This document shows, piece after piece, positions 1 through 11,080 of a stretch of 64,000 bases of DNA (its first letter is position 1; each line of letters opens with the position of its first letter). Source of the stretch: Sitta carolinensis (taxonomy: Eukaryota > Chordata > Aves > Passeriformes > Sittidae); the NCBI GenBank assembly GCA_032173965.1, contig CM063283.1, positions 18,890,501-18,954,500 on the forward strand, given 5' to 3'. Below the pieces are notes generated by a model. It was not told the DNA's origin and made no database searches. It saw only the letters and a program-made list of their open reading frames with translations. The position numbers and the translations under genes were made by a program.

Positions 1-2115
1 CCATTAATATTCTATTCTTTGAAAAATTACTTATGTAAGGAAGATGAATGTTACAAATTCACTCCTCTGTAATAGCTACTCTCTCGCTTTGAGGGAAAAA
101 AAGTCCAGTCTGGAAGAAAGTAATCTCAGTCTTTTTAAAATTTTGTGTTAGAATATATAGGCAGCATTATCATTTGAACTACACCTACAATGCATGAGAA
201 ATTTCTAAAACCCTCACAGATGTAAATGTTTTTTTCCCCTTCTTCAGATGTTATAAATAGAAAATAATTCTCTGTTCTGCTATCCCTAGCATAAAGCCTT
301 TGAGAACTGGTGTCAGATGGAAAGAACTGCAAACCAGCCCCAGACAAAACACACAGCAGCTACCAGCTGCCTAAGGAGACTGATAATATGAGACTTTACA
401 CTTCACAGTCCCTCAGGTTTGAACCTGCCCTCAGTATGTGATACACTTCAATGAAACAGAACAGTTGCAACACATTTCAACATGGAAGAAAAGAAGATGG
501 AAAACAGTTGATCTGCACAGAAGTAGCAGCTACGAAGCCTGCACAGCTGGACAGAGTCAATGTCAGACTTTAAATGTTTAATACAAAGAATTCAAAGTTA
601 ACACTTTGGCATTCAAATAAGTATTCACCTTTATAACCCAAAGTATATTTTACGGTGAAGGATTATAGGTAGACACAGGAAGAAAGTCTAGGTTTAAGGT
701 GCAAATTGGTAGGACCAGGCAATAGGAGGGCAAAGTGCTCAAGCAAGAATTCATAAGGAGATATGAAATCCCAGGAGCCCAGGCTGATTTAGGTTCAGAA
801 GCATAAAAAACCCCAAAGGAAATGTGTTAGAAGAAGCACCAGACATGTAGCATAATCTTGGACAGAATATTCACATGTTTAGGAGATGGTAAGAAAATTG
901 TTACATTGTACCACAGACATACCAGACCCAAGTATTAAGGGAAGAAAAAAGGGGAATATAAACCACTACTGCTCACTCACTCACACATTTCAACCTCCAA
1001 TCAGAATTAGAGGCATCTCTAATTCATATGTACTTTTAGTTAAAGTAACCATAAAGGTGCTGTAAAGCAAGGAGTGCCTATACAGCACCACAGTGTAGAC
1101 CCTCACATGTTGGAGAACCTGGGAGTAAAATATTTTGTCCTTTGAACTTCCAGGAGGTTATATTGACTTTCACTAGGGGTCCAAAAGAGACGTACCATTA
1201 TTGAGTCTCCTTGTGATTAAAATTGAATTGCTAGAGATCAAGAGAGCTTTGATGTCATATCTAATTACATACAGTAATTACAAAAGAAAACAGCAGCAAT
1301 TGTCTCACAGTATGACAGATACACTGAACACTTTAGTGTGGGGTGCTAAGTTTAATTTTCAGCAGTACTGTAGCTCATGGCCACTAGTGCCTACTTAAGT
1401 CACCAAATGAAGTTTGACATCACTGACCTAGATCTCAGTGTCAGGAGAGGATTTAAAAATGAAAACTAGAATCTAGCAGACTTGCCTAATAGGCTGAAGA
1501 GATCTGTGTTGATCAGAGCATGATTTCAGGTTCTAAATGTGCACAACTAGAGCTGTCAGGAAGGGTACCTTTGACAGCACCCACACTGGAAGAGGAACGA
1601 AAGCATACTATACACAGACAGGACAAGTACCATTTGGAGGTTCAAGGCTCCTGTGTTTCAGATTGAAAGAGAACATTAGCGCAAGCTACAGAAGATCAAG
1701 TGTTTCAAAACCATAAAAACAAGATAAATAATTATGATAAAACCCCTGTGAGATAATAGGAAGAGACTAAGCAATTGCAAAATGTGCAGATAATTCAAGT
1801 GCAGTTGAAGACCATTCTAAAGTGGTTAGACTGGAAGTCAATACTTCTGAAACACAGCTATTTTAGAGGTGATGAAAAACATTTCTTGCTGTACAGTAGA
1901 GCTCTTTCTGTCAACACCTAGATGTGGCCCAGAAGAGTTGCAGTATTTAGACATCTCACAATTTTGTAAATACCACTAATCTAAAAAGGGCAGAGATATC
2001 CTTTCATTCAAAAATTACATGATGCTGAGAATTTATATTTCAACCAGAAATATCAAAAAAATAAAGTTTTGAAAATGTTCTCTCATTGAAATGTTCCTAC
2101 TTCCACATTCACATC
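1..2115. other. Unique AT-rich noncoding stretch
   Basis: I read both strands and found no recognisable coding exon, RNA gene or transposable element. Open frames are short (70 codons or fewer) and resemble no protein family I know. The composition is that of ordinary avian intergenic or intronic DNA. Confidence 0.6.
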
Positions 2116-2164
2116 TCCTGAATGTGAGATGGAAAATGTAGATGTTTCCAACTCACATTCAGGA
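2116..2164. repeat. 13-bp perfect inverted repeat with 23-nt loop
   Basis: The arm TCCTGAATGTGAG at 2116-2128 is the exact reverse complement of the arm at 2152-2164. The spacer of 23 bases is A/T-rich. A transcript could fold into a short hairpin. The stem is shorter than a typical microRNA precursor, so it may equally be a chance palindrome or a protein-binding dyad. Confidence 0.6.
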
Positions 2165-5100
2165 AATTGTCATGGTTTAACCACACAAGCATCTCAACAG
2201 TTTAGAAATTTGGATAGGGTGATTTTGCACCAGATATTTACATTTATCTTTTAAGAGAGTTCAAATCAAAACAGATTGGCCTGACCCAAATCTGGGGTTT
2301 ATGTGTAATTCTTTTTAAAATAAACAATTTGCTCCAACTCAGGAGAGAAAAAAAACCATAGTTAACACAGCAAAATCAGAACAATTCTTTATTCCAAATG
2401 AAGATGTGCAATTCCACTGACTGAAATATTCTTATTTGTTCATGTGTCAAGGTCCTCCTTGTTGGCATTTTGGCTTCAAAGAGAATTTAGATCATGAAGC
2501 CTTGGACAGCATTTTCTCTACAAAAAACTGAGAAGCAGACTCCACTACGTTGGTACAAGAGGGTGGGATATCACTTGTAGAAACTTAATGGCATGATAAT
2601 TTTTCTGGGCATCTGAGGAGTTGTGTATTAACAGAATTTTACACCTTCCCTCTTCTGAACTTTGCTGGGTTTATACATTTCTGATCTTTTATGACCCTTT
2701 TGGTACAGCTCAAGTGCAGGAGACCATCATACAGTACTGGAAAAGAGAATGAAAAGACCATAAGGCTTCTGGCTGATCTTTCTGTCCATTTGAGACACCA
2801 CTGCCTCCACCCCAAATCAGTAACTGGAGAGAGCTATTTTCCATCATGCTCCCACTTAGATGATCTAAGGTACAGCCAGAGTTTTGTCTGCAGTGAGTGA
2901 AAGAACTGTAAGAATGGTTGATTCTATTCTGGGCTCCCACCACCCCCTATTGACCTTCCCTTCCTTACTGATCACGATAATAATGATATTTTCCTCAAAT
3001 TTTTTTATCAGTTGGCAATCAATGACCCAAATCAACAATCAGTTTTGCCTTTGATTGTGAAGGAGGAAACAAAAAGTCAACTGTAGCCAGAACACAGAAC
3101 TGGTCCAGAAGGTAAAGTCTCATTCTACAAAGCCCATACTTATATTTTGTATGAGTCTCACCAGACATCTGACAAAACTCAGATGCCATTTTTTCCCTTG
3201 CAGACCTATAACATTAGTCAAAGAGAAAAATGGATTCTGTTCAGCATCTAGCATTAACAAGATTGCTAGGTATGACAAGAAATAACTGGAGAATAATTTG
3301 CACCTGTGATTTACACAACAGTATAACTTTGCTTTTTAGGATCAGGTGATATTAGCAGGGTGGCAGGAGGGAAAAAATGTGCATGTTATGAGCTAAGAAC
3401 ATAATCCAAGATCTGAAGAGAACAATCTGTTAGGGTTCTCTAGTTATTAATCTCTGCAGAGTCACTTTTTCCTCATTAAAAAAAATAAACTGCAAACCAG
3501 TCGGCCTGCCTTCAGCTGCTTGTTCCCAGAATAGCTATCTAAAAGGAGACAAAATAAGATGAGAAGGTAATTACAGACAGTAGGATCTCTTTCTTGTCCT
3601 TGCTGCACACAAAATGCCAGGGTTACTCTACCTCAGATTCATTCCCTAAAAAGAAATTACTTCCCAAAGTGCTCTTGAAAGAAGAACCTGGTCAGTATAT
3701 CCACCAAAATACAACAAAAACATATTCTCTATCTGCTGCCTCAACATCAGTTGCTTAGAGCCTCAGCTATTTAAAAGAAAACTTACCCTTTACATTTCTG
3801 GAAGAGTTACTGCAAACCTATCTGTTTGAGAACAAAGCTGGAGAAGAGATGAAGTATACACACATGAAATGAGAAAATCCAATTTCCTCATTAAAAATTA
3901 AAATTAGGCAGAAATCGCCACTTTTAAAAGTTCTATAAACCTAATGAAACAGCATGCTTTTGGTCTAGCAGAAACAAATTCATACCTTGAACAGATTTTA
4001 ATGACTAATATTTTTTTTAGCTCATCCAAGTAACTTTTTTTACTGGTGTTTACCTACCACCAGAAGGTGAATCGATGAGCCCAATAGGCTGCTGTAGTAC
4101 AGCTAGAATACAGTAACATAACCACCTTGCCTTTTAGAGAAATGGATTTTTGAAGCACTTCTCTGTTGATTTTCAAGAGTGTTTCCTATTTAGGATAGGC
4201 ATTTTCCCTTTCTGTACAGATGGGTAAAGACTGAAAAAAGAATTGAAGGCCTAGGCATGAAGTCAAAAGCAGAATTGAGAACCTGTATATTCATCTATCT
4301 TTTAATTAATTCTCAGTTAGATGCTGGTCCCCACTGCCTAGGTTTTATTGAAATTAAATATTGTGTTGCAAAATACACAATTTTATTTCTTTCATTTTAT
4401 ACAGTTTTTCCAATTTTCATTTATAAGGGTAAAACCAGAAAAGTCATTCTTAGGTGGAAGGCAAGAAGATTTTCTTCTTAAAAACGTTTTTAATAAGTTA
4501 AGAGTGAGGAGTTCACCACTATAAAGCTGTTCTTACTGAAAATCATAGTACCACAAATGAAGAAGCTAGAGAAACTTCATTGGGTGCATAACAATTGGTG
4601 TTACAAGAGGTGCCTTCCCTCTATGCCTCAAAAAAATTTCATCTTGAACCATATTTTCTTCAGCTCACCCACCCAGGCTTCACATGAAATCTTCGCTAAA
4701 CCAACACAAGAAATTCAAAGCCAGCTCTAGCCAAAAAGAAAGTAGATTTTAAGCAACTGAGAAGATGACACAGATACCTGATTTTTTTTTTTACTTTGGA
4801 CTTACCAGATATTTAAATTCTCTGTGGCTGAAGAGAAAAGCCACAGAAACTCAAATGTCCTTTTTTGAGACAAATTTTGTACCCTCAGGGAATAATCCCC
4901 TGTTGTTCTTTGCAGACAGAACAAGTTCTCAGCAATACAGTCCAAGTGACAGAAACTGTAGCCAAAGGGCTTTTTTTGGTAAACATTGTTTCAAGTGTAC
5001 AACATGAAACGATCATTACTTAAAACTAACCCACCTTGACTGTTGTCCCACACCACAACAGCATGAGTTGCAACCAGCTAGTTCAGTGCCAGAGCAGCTT

Positions 5101-7130
5101 TCTGTGAAACGTGGTACAAGGTTTGTCAGGTATGTGGAGTGACATATCAGAGACATGCTGTCCTGCTTTGCCCTCTTTCTCTCTGCTTTCAAGATTGTTA
5201 TAAAAGAATGTGTACAAGGAAGGAGTATAAGCTGCTGGTTATCACCAGAGACAGTTGATGTCAGGACCCTGGGATTTTATCTTCAGCTTTGTTTTTTCCT
5301 CTTTGGTTTAGGTTTTAGCCCAGAAAAAGTCAGAATTTCTGCCCCTGAAAGTATTAGGAAGACAAATGAGAACTGCTTTAATTGGTATCACACATAGCAT
5401 TTTAACCATCTTACAGAAAATTAGATGATTTACTTCTAAAAGTTGTGATGGATATTAGCCATCAGTGGTTCAGTTAGCCTCAGATAGAAAGTATAACAAC
5501 TATACTGCCTATTCAGCATCATGACCCTACCAAATATTAGGGGCCCATAATTTTCTGTCCCTCTTGAAGCAGCACAGTTCTTCCACACAAGCCTGAGCGT
5601 ATCAAATTGGAGACTTTTCCCATCGCTCTTCATTGCTCCTCATATTGTTAATGACAAAAATGACATAGCAAAATACATCCATGTTATTTGTCTTTAAAAA
5701 CTCTATTTCTCTTCATCTGCAAAAATAAGAAAACTCATACCCAGACTTCAACATGCTTTCTTTTAAACTCTGAGAGAATATGTTGTCATGTTATCTCCAG
5801 CTTACTTCCCCTGTGAAACAGTGACTAGATACTGATTAAACTGAACATTTGACCCTCACCACACAGCACTGCTGTACAACTGTAGTTGCTCCTACTAATC
5901 TAGTAAGAGAAGCTTATTTATTCTTTTTTAAACAAGTATAAACACACACCTGAAGCCAAGCATTTTCACAGTTATCTTTCACCTGTTTCTATATGGTAAG
6001 GGTTAAAGTGAGAATTTGGTTCCCTCCACATGGCCCTGTTGTATTATGAGCATTGACGGTGAATTCTTACAGTGAAAAAATGACTGTTCAGCTATTTAAA
6101 CAGTAACTCTTCAGTCAGACATTAGTTCAAAACTGTGGCAGAAATTGATACATACTTTGCTTACAGAGTCACTTAATCCTTTTACAGACTATGTCAAGAG
6201 CAAAGATTTGATTCTTGTTCAAATCCAGTCCATTACATTTTCTCAGGTTTTAACATGTTACTCATGTTACAGTATAAGATTTGCTTATATTTCATTTTAG
6301 CAATTACTTTCTAAGAAATACCAATTTGAAGATATTTCTCCAGCTTCAGCAGTAAATGTAGTTACTCTGTTTTGATGCGAACTGCAAGATAAAAAATCAA
6401 GGTCCTTACTCTTTGAGTAACAAAGAAACTGGAAGGCAGTGTCCCTTGTCATGCTGTCCCCTTTCTTGAATAAGCCTTGTTTCTGAGACACTCGAGGACT
6501 CAAACAGGGGACTGGTTGTTGGGCTTTTCCTTACAGCTCCCAGTTGCTTTTAGCCAGATCTGGGCTCCCAGCACTGGGTTGTCTGTGCCCATTCAGCCAC
6601 ATTCTTGGCTGCAGGCCCCTTCCCATGCCTGTTTCTGTGGCACTTCCTTGTCCCCCTCCCACCTGCATCTCTGCTCATAACACTAAATGAGAACCTTTGT
6701 TTGGGCTCGGGACAACAGCAGGCTTTTTATTAGAGCTGCCTTTTTTTTTCTTTTCCAAAACATGTGGAAAGTAAATACTACACTCCCCAGTTTTAAGCAA
6801 AGGTTAAGCTTCACCTATAACCTATAATAGCATTAATACTTATGACTTTGCTGCAAATCAATCTAAAAAGCAGCTCCTTCCACCACATCCTGCCTTTGAT
6901 TTCAAAAATTATGTTTCTAGATTGTATCTGTGCATTGCTGTATTGATATACCAAATCAATCCTTGACACTCAGATTCTTGCTGTAATTAAGACCCTCAAA
7001 AAGAAAGCTGAATGAATAAAGCATTTCAATGGCAAAACACTTAGATATTCTAGCAATAAACACAATACAAGAAATTACAAAACTGACCTGTGATGCAGTT
7101 GGAAAAGAAAATGCTTTAGAACATCACTGA
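2165..7130. other. Unique AT-rich noncoding stretch
   Basis: No recognisable gene or repeat is seen over about 5 kb. A few open frames of 60-80 codons occur on both strands, but none has a recognised domain or convincing exon boundaries. This part may be intron or intergenic DNA. Confidence 0.55.
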
Positions 7131-7134
7131 GGGC

Positions 7135-7146
7135 ATGAATATTCAT
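7135..7146. promoter_or_regulatory. Palindromic POU-type site ATGAATATTCAT
   Basis: The 12-mer is a perfect palindrome made of two ATGAAT half sites. It resembles sites bound by dimers of POU-domain (Oct) factors. The same 12-mer recurs at 8170-8181, in both cases followed by CT. Binding is inferred from the motif only. Confidence 0.3.
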
Positions 7147-8169
7147 CTACTGAATTCAATGCAGTGTGAACCCACTTTCTGGCTACCTTCAAATGTTTGT
7201 AGTTAAGAGATCTCTTCGTACTATTTCATGTGAAGACAAATGTTGACATCTCAGTGAAGAACATGAAACTAATTAGCTGACTTGGTCTGTGTAACTCTAG
7301 ACCACAATAGCCTATAATCAGAAACAGTGACTGAAGAGGTTTGACTGGACTGACCAGCTCAGCTGACAGGATTCAGCACTGTCATAGGCAACAAGAGGTT
7401 TATCCTCCCATCAATGTCTGCTGTGGACAGAGGAGCTGTGCTTCACCCCACACTTTTTAAGCACTGAGACCCATTTTGGCCTTGATGGGCAATCCAGTTA
7501 CAGGTTAAACAAAACACTGAGCAGTAACCCCAGAATATGCCCCAGCATCTGCCTCTGCAGAGCATCAGAATGGAAATTCCTGAGCCACCCTCATGAGAGC
7601 ATTATTCCACTATACGGGTTTGTTTGTTTAACCTCTTTTTATTCTCCAACTAGCTCTGAGGTTGAACAACAGGCTCTGGAATGACTCCCCCAGGGACAAT
7701 GGCTGACCCTCACAATCTGACAACCATCTGCTGAAACTAAATTTAGGGAAAATATGCCCATACAGTCCTGGCTGGCAAAGACCCACACAGAATATAAGCA
7801 ATTCAAACCAAACTGAAAAAGTGGCCAAGGAGCCATTGCATTACCTTGGTTTTATAGCAAGGACTTTGCAATACAGCAACACAGCTGTAATAAAAATCTG
7901 ATTCCTAATGTGGGAAACATAAAACAAAGCAATAGTATTCCCAGATTTTATTTTTTTTCTGAAGCACAACACCATGGGTTTTCTCCTTTCAGTTCATTTA
8001 AAATGGATGTCATTATACATAGTCAAGTCCTGGCCACTACAACTAGACCCAAAGGAATTGAGGAAGATCATTGAATGGAGTGGCAAGACAGAAGGTCATC
8101 AAACCAGAACTGTATTACTCTCCTGTGATGTCTGATGGAGCCAGGACAGCAGTTTGGATGCTAGATAAC
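7147..8169. other. Noncoding stretch between two palindromic POU-type sites
   Basis: No gene or transposable element is recognised. The interval is unique sequence. The overlapping open frames near 7.63-7.84 kb on the minus strand are short and unremarkable. Confidence 0.45.
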
Positions 8170-8181
8170 ATGAATATTCAT
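8170..8181. promoter_or_regulatory. Second palindromic POU-type site ATGAATATTCAT
   Basis: An exact second copy of the palindrome at 7135-7146. It lies in unique sequence (about 8.13-8.52 kb) that contains TTATGATTTA and TAAT-type words typical of conserved noncoding enhancers. Function is inferred. Confidence 0.3.
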
Positions 8182-8868
8182 CTTTATGATTTACAAGTTA
8201 CACTGTGACTTTGAAATGACACTTCTAATGTGCCCTTGCGGTACCTTGGTGACATTGTGGGGAATGAGTAATGTCAGAACTCTGACTTTGGCATGAGGTG
8301 TCACCCACTTTATTATTATTATCATTATCTCTTATTTTGAATCAGCACCTGCAGTTAGACAAATTTGTACTCAAAGGGCCTGAATAGTAAAGGAACATTG
8401 TAGCAGATTTGTAAAAGAAGTCAATAGAAAGCTGTTACCTCAACGCATTTTCCCAAAGAAGCCATGACCTGAATGTATGCAGCTCTAATAATGAAATCAG
8501 TGGTTTCTACAATTAAAACATTTACACCAGAAAGTTTGTCTCCTCTGGAGAAGTCTCATTTCAGTTCAGAGGCAGATAGGACAAAAATAATAACTGTCTT
8601 GAGCTTCTAAGAGAAGTTTCTTAGAGAGAAAACTTACAGAAGCAGGTTGAGCTGGCAGAGGGCCATGCTGGCCACTCCTGCAGATGGAGTGCTACATTAC
8701 AACACCTCCATTTGGCCTGGAATTTTATTCTTGAATTAATAGCACACCCATAAAAATTAAAACTCACACTACCGTGTGTCTGTCAAGTTTGGATATTTTC
8801 TAGTTGGAGTTCAGAACATTCTATGAAAAATCAGGCTGCCAAGGGAGGCCAGCTTGTCTTCCTCCTTC
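8182..8868. other. Noncoding stretch up to the A tract
   Basis: No gene is recognised. The first part (to about 8520) continues the enhancer-like unique sequence and includes a short TTA/ATT-rich simple patch near 8310-8330. The rest is unremarkable. Confidence 0.45.
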
Positions 8869-8876
8869 AAAAGAAA

Positions 8877-8929
<53 letters not shown>

Positions 8930-8934
8930 AAAAC
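8869..8934. repeat. Long A-rich homopolymer tract
   Basis: About 60 adenines interrupted only by two isolated G bases and a C near the right end. It could be the tail of a degraded retroposed sequence in plus orientation, but the 50 bases upstream match nothing I recognise. It could also be a replication-slippage tract. It sits about 180 bp outside the CpG island that carries the tRNA gene. Confidence 0.85.
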
Positions 8935-9292
8935 ACTTTTAGCACCTTCCAGCCCCTGACGGAGAGCTATGGAAGAGTCACACAAATACAAAGAGCCAAA
9001 GACCTGACCTTTTAGTTCGCTGAGATTATTCACTGGAAGTACAGGTCTTCTGAACTGCTGCAAGCTTTCTTCTGGCCTAACGATAGTTATGAGAAGCACT
9101 TGAACCAAGAGCTCCGGGGCAAAGCACGGAACACTTGGTAACGAGGTACCGGAAGATTTCGAACGCCCCTCTCTCTGCACTCCTGCATCCGTTATTTATC
9201 TCCCTCGTAAATTGTTCGGCCGTTTCCCTTCCCCCCACCTTCTCCGGTCAGCGGGTGTCCGGTGGCACCGTCGTGATCGACAGCGGCACGAC

Positions 9293-9296
9293 AAAA
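9293..9296 (-). terminator. Pol III T4 terminator of the tRNA gene
   Basis: On the minus strand the tRNA discriminator base is followed, after four bases (GTGC), by TTTT. This is the standard minimal RNA polymerase III termination signal. The next base on the minus strand is G, so the run is exactly four. Confidence 0.85.
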
Positions 9297-9300
9297 GCAC

Positions 9301-9374
9301 TGGCCCGTACGGGGATCGAACCCGCGACCTTGGCGTTATTAGCACCACGCTCTAACCAACTGAGCTAACCGGCC
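9301..9374 (-). tRNA. tRNA-Ile, anticodon AAT (IAU after editing)
   Basis: The 74-nt minus-strand sequence folds as a complete cloverleaf. It has a 7-bp acceptor stem beginning GGCCGGT, a D arm GCTC/GAGC, an anticodon stem around loop CTAATAA, a 5-base variable region and a T arm with loop TTCGATC. The anticodon AAT lies at plus positions 9338-9340; its first A is normally edited to inosine to read AUU, AUC and AUA. Internal promoter elements are intact: an A box at TAGCTCAGTTGG and a B box at GGTTCGATCCC. No intron is present and CCA is not encoded, as expected for a eukaryotic nuclear gene. The acceptor stem has one G:G mismatch (position 5 against the opposing strand). From memory, other vertebrate tRNA-Ile(AAT) genes share it, so it is probably not damage. 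A Pol III stop follows four bases after the 3' end. The gene lies in a CpG island, which suggests it is active. No other tRNA gene is seen in the window. Confidence 0.97.
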
Positions 9375-9490
9375 CGCCTACTGCCACTTCTGCGGGAAGG
9401 ACAGTCCTGCGGGAAGGGCCTCCAGCCCGTGTGGGAGTGGAGCGACGACGCCGGCATTGCCGGGCCAGCGCCGCCCGCCCGGGGCCAAGG

Positions 9491-10028
9491 GCGCTCCCGA
9501 GCCCGCTCTGCTCCCCGCACACACCCTGCGCTGGGCGCTCCCGAGCCCGCTCTGCTCCCCGCACACACCCTGCGCTGGGCGCTCCCGAGCCCGCTCTGCT
9601 CCCCCACACACCCTGCGCTGTGCGCTCCCGAGCCCGCTCTGCTCCCCGCACACACCCTGCGCTGTGCCCGGGGCCAAGGCGCTCCCGAGCCCGCTCTGCT
9701 CCCCGCACACACCCTGCGCTGTGCCCGGGGCCAAGGGCGCTCCCGAGCCCGCTCTGCTCCCCGCACACACCCTGCGCTGGGCGCTCCCGAGCCCGCTCTG
9801 CTCCCCGCACACACCCTGCGCTGTGCCCGGGGCCAAGGGCGCTCCCGAGCCCGCTCTGCTCCCCGCACACACCCTGCGCTGGGCGCTCCCGAGCCCGCTC
9901 TGCTCCCCGCACACACCCTGCGCTGTGCCCGGGGCCAAGGGCGCTCCCGAGCCCGCTCTGCTCCCCGCACACACCCTGCGCTGGGCGCTCCCGAGCCCGC
10001 TCTGCTCCCCGCACACACCCTGCGCTGC
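9491..10028. repeat. GC-rich minisatellite, 11 units of 44/58 bp with 102-bp higher-order period
   Basis: Units start with GCGCTCCCGAGCCCGCTC and end near CCTGCGCTG(G/T). Starts are at 9491, 9535, 9579, 9622, 9679, 9737, 9781, 9839, 9883, 9941 and 9985. Most units are 44 bp. Units at 9622, 9679, 9781 and 9883 carry an extra block CCCGGGGCCAAGG that makes them 57-58 bp. Units alternate 44+58 from 9737 to 9940, giving a 102-bp higher-order repeat; a copy of the same block also precedes the first unit. Units are almost identical, implying recent expansion or homogenisation. The minus strand of each unit has four runs of three or more G (loops of about 7, 8 and 3), so it is a quadruplex candidate. 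Because 102 is 34 codons, long open frames run through the array in several frames on both strands. These are artefacts of the period, not genes. Confidence 0.97.
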
Positions 10029-10176
10029 CCCCGGGGCCGGGTCAGCCGCACGCACTTTTCCCCAGCGGGCACCGGGAGGTGAGGCCGTGCAGGCTCCGTC
10101 TTTGGTTTTCCGGGCTCGACAGCGCGGCCCCGAGCACGGCGCTTGGGCGAGGCGCCCTGCCCGGCCGGGTTATCCC

Positions 10177-10218
10177 ATGGCGGAGCGAAACAGTGCACAG
10201 CCTGCGGCAGGGTTGAGG
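10177..10218 (+). other. Possible first coding exon in CpG island (speculative)
   Basis: An ATG at 10177 has G at +4 and lies in the island's right half. It opens a 14-codon frame (MAERNSAQPAAGLR) that ends exactly at a donor-like GAGG|GTGAGA at 10218/10219. This is the layout of a short vertebrate first exon. No downstream exon was recognised in the window, and short frames with donors occur by chance in GC-rich DNA. The same frame stays open to 10311 without splicing. Confidence 0.15.
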
Positions 10219-10330
10219 GTGAGAGCAATCCTCACAGCATGTCCTTCCATGAACCCGGGGGCAGGCACGGCTGGCCAACACCTCTTGAAATTCACCTGGC
10301 AGGAGAGCTGAACGAGACGGAGGCTGAAAG

Positions 10331-11020
10331 CACTTACCTCCTGTGAAGTAACACAGGGAAGAGTTATTCACAATCACTTTCTAAGCCCTATTTTGTCTTA
10401 CACAGACAAAGGTTTCAGTTTTACTATGTTCATTTTCCTGGCTTAGACTGTCATAAAAAAAATCAAGCTTTTCAAATTCTTGGTCTTCTTGGCAGAACTC
10501 ATTATAGAGGAAAAAAAACATGGAATATCTATCTATATCTCTGCCTGGATGAGACTGATTTGGGATTGCTGGGATGACTGTGCACTGTGTTTTCTAGTCT
10601 ACAGTCATCCTTGTGGTTAGTATACCTTCTCCCACTTCTTTTTGCTTCATTTACACCATCAGTTTCCCCTTACTGCTGTTAGCCCATCCGCTTGCCAGCA
10701 CTTTCCTCAAATACCCATCAAATTCCCCTACCACATTTTGCCCAGCTTCTTCATAAAGTCCTTCATTCCTAGGAGCAAACTGATCAAATCAATTGCAAAC
10801 TCCAAACTGTCATTTCTCCTTCCCCTCTTCTATTTGATGTCCATGATGCAGAAACCAGCCAACTGCCAGGAAGCACATATGCTCTGGGATCTTGATAATC
10901 AGTTATATTTTCTGGGAAATGTCATCCTATGTGAGGCTAAACTCACTCAAATATTTAAAAGCAAGGTCACATCTGGAACTTTAGGACAAAGAGGACAAGT
11001 GAAAGGGCAGAAAGAAAACA
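10331..11020. other. Noncoding stretch
   Basis: CpG content falls sharply at the left edge. A 141-codon plus-strand frame (10642-11067) runs through here into a CR1 remnant. It has no recognisable domain and is regarded as chance. Confidence 0.45.
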
Positions 11021-11080
11021 CAATCGCAGAATTTCCTGAGCTGGAAGAGACCCACAAAGATCATTGAAGTCCAACTTCTG
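11021..11080 (-). mobile_element. CR1 LINE 3'-end fragment
   Basis: The stretch reads as the reverse complement of an avian CR1 3' terminus: CGCAGAATTTCCTGAGC..GGAAGAGACCCACAAAGATCATTGAAGTCCAAC. Only the last tens of bases of the element are clear. Sequence to the right (to about 11140) may continue it but is too diverged to call. It is a dead 5'-truncated copy. Confidence 0.65.

Larger units (their letters stand above)
9111..10330. promoter_or_regulatory. CpG island
   Basis: The sequence switches abruptly from AT-rich, CpG-poor DNA to GC-rich DNA with many CpG dinucleotides, and back again near 10330. The island contains a minus-strand tRNA-Ile gene, a GC-rich minisatellite and, at its right end, a start-codon context followed by a splice-donor-like site. 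Such islands in birds usually mark unmethylated promoters. Here it may serve the Pol III gene alone or also an unidentified Pol II promoter. Confidence 0.8.

Noticed and set aside
9135..9368. 77-codon plus-strand frame across the tRNA
   Set aside because: It reads through the antisense of the tRNA gene. Antisense tRNA reading gives a protein-like string, not a gene.
9352..10228. Large open frames of 220-287 codons on the minus strand and 217-284 codons on the plus strand
   Set aside because: They are translations of the minisatellite in different frames. The 102-bp period is a multiple of three, which keeps frames open. The repeated Arg/Ala/Pro/Cys-rich peptides have no domain.
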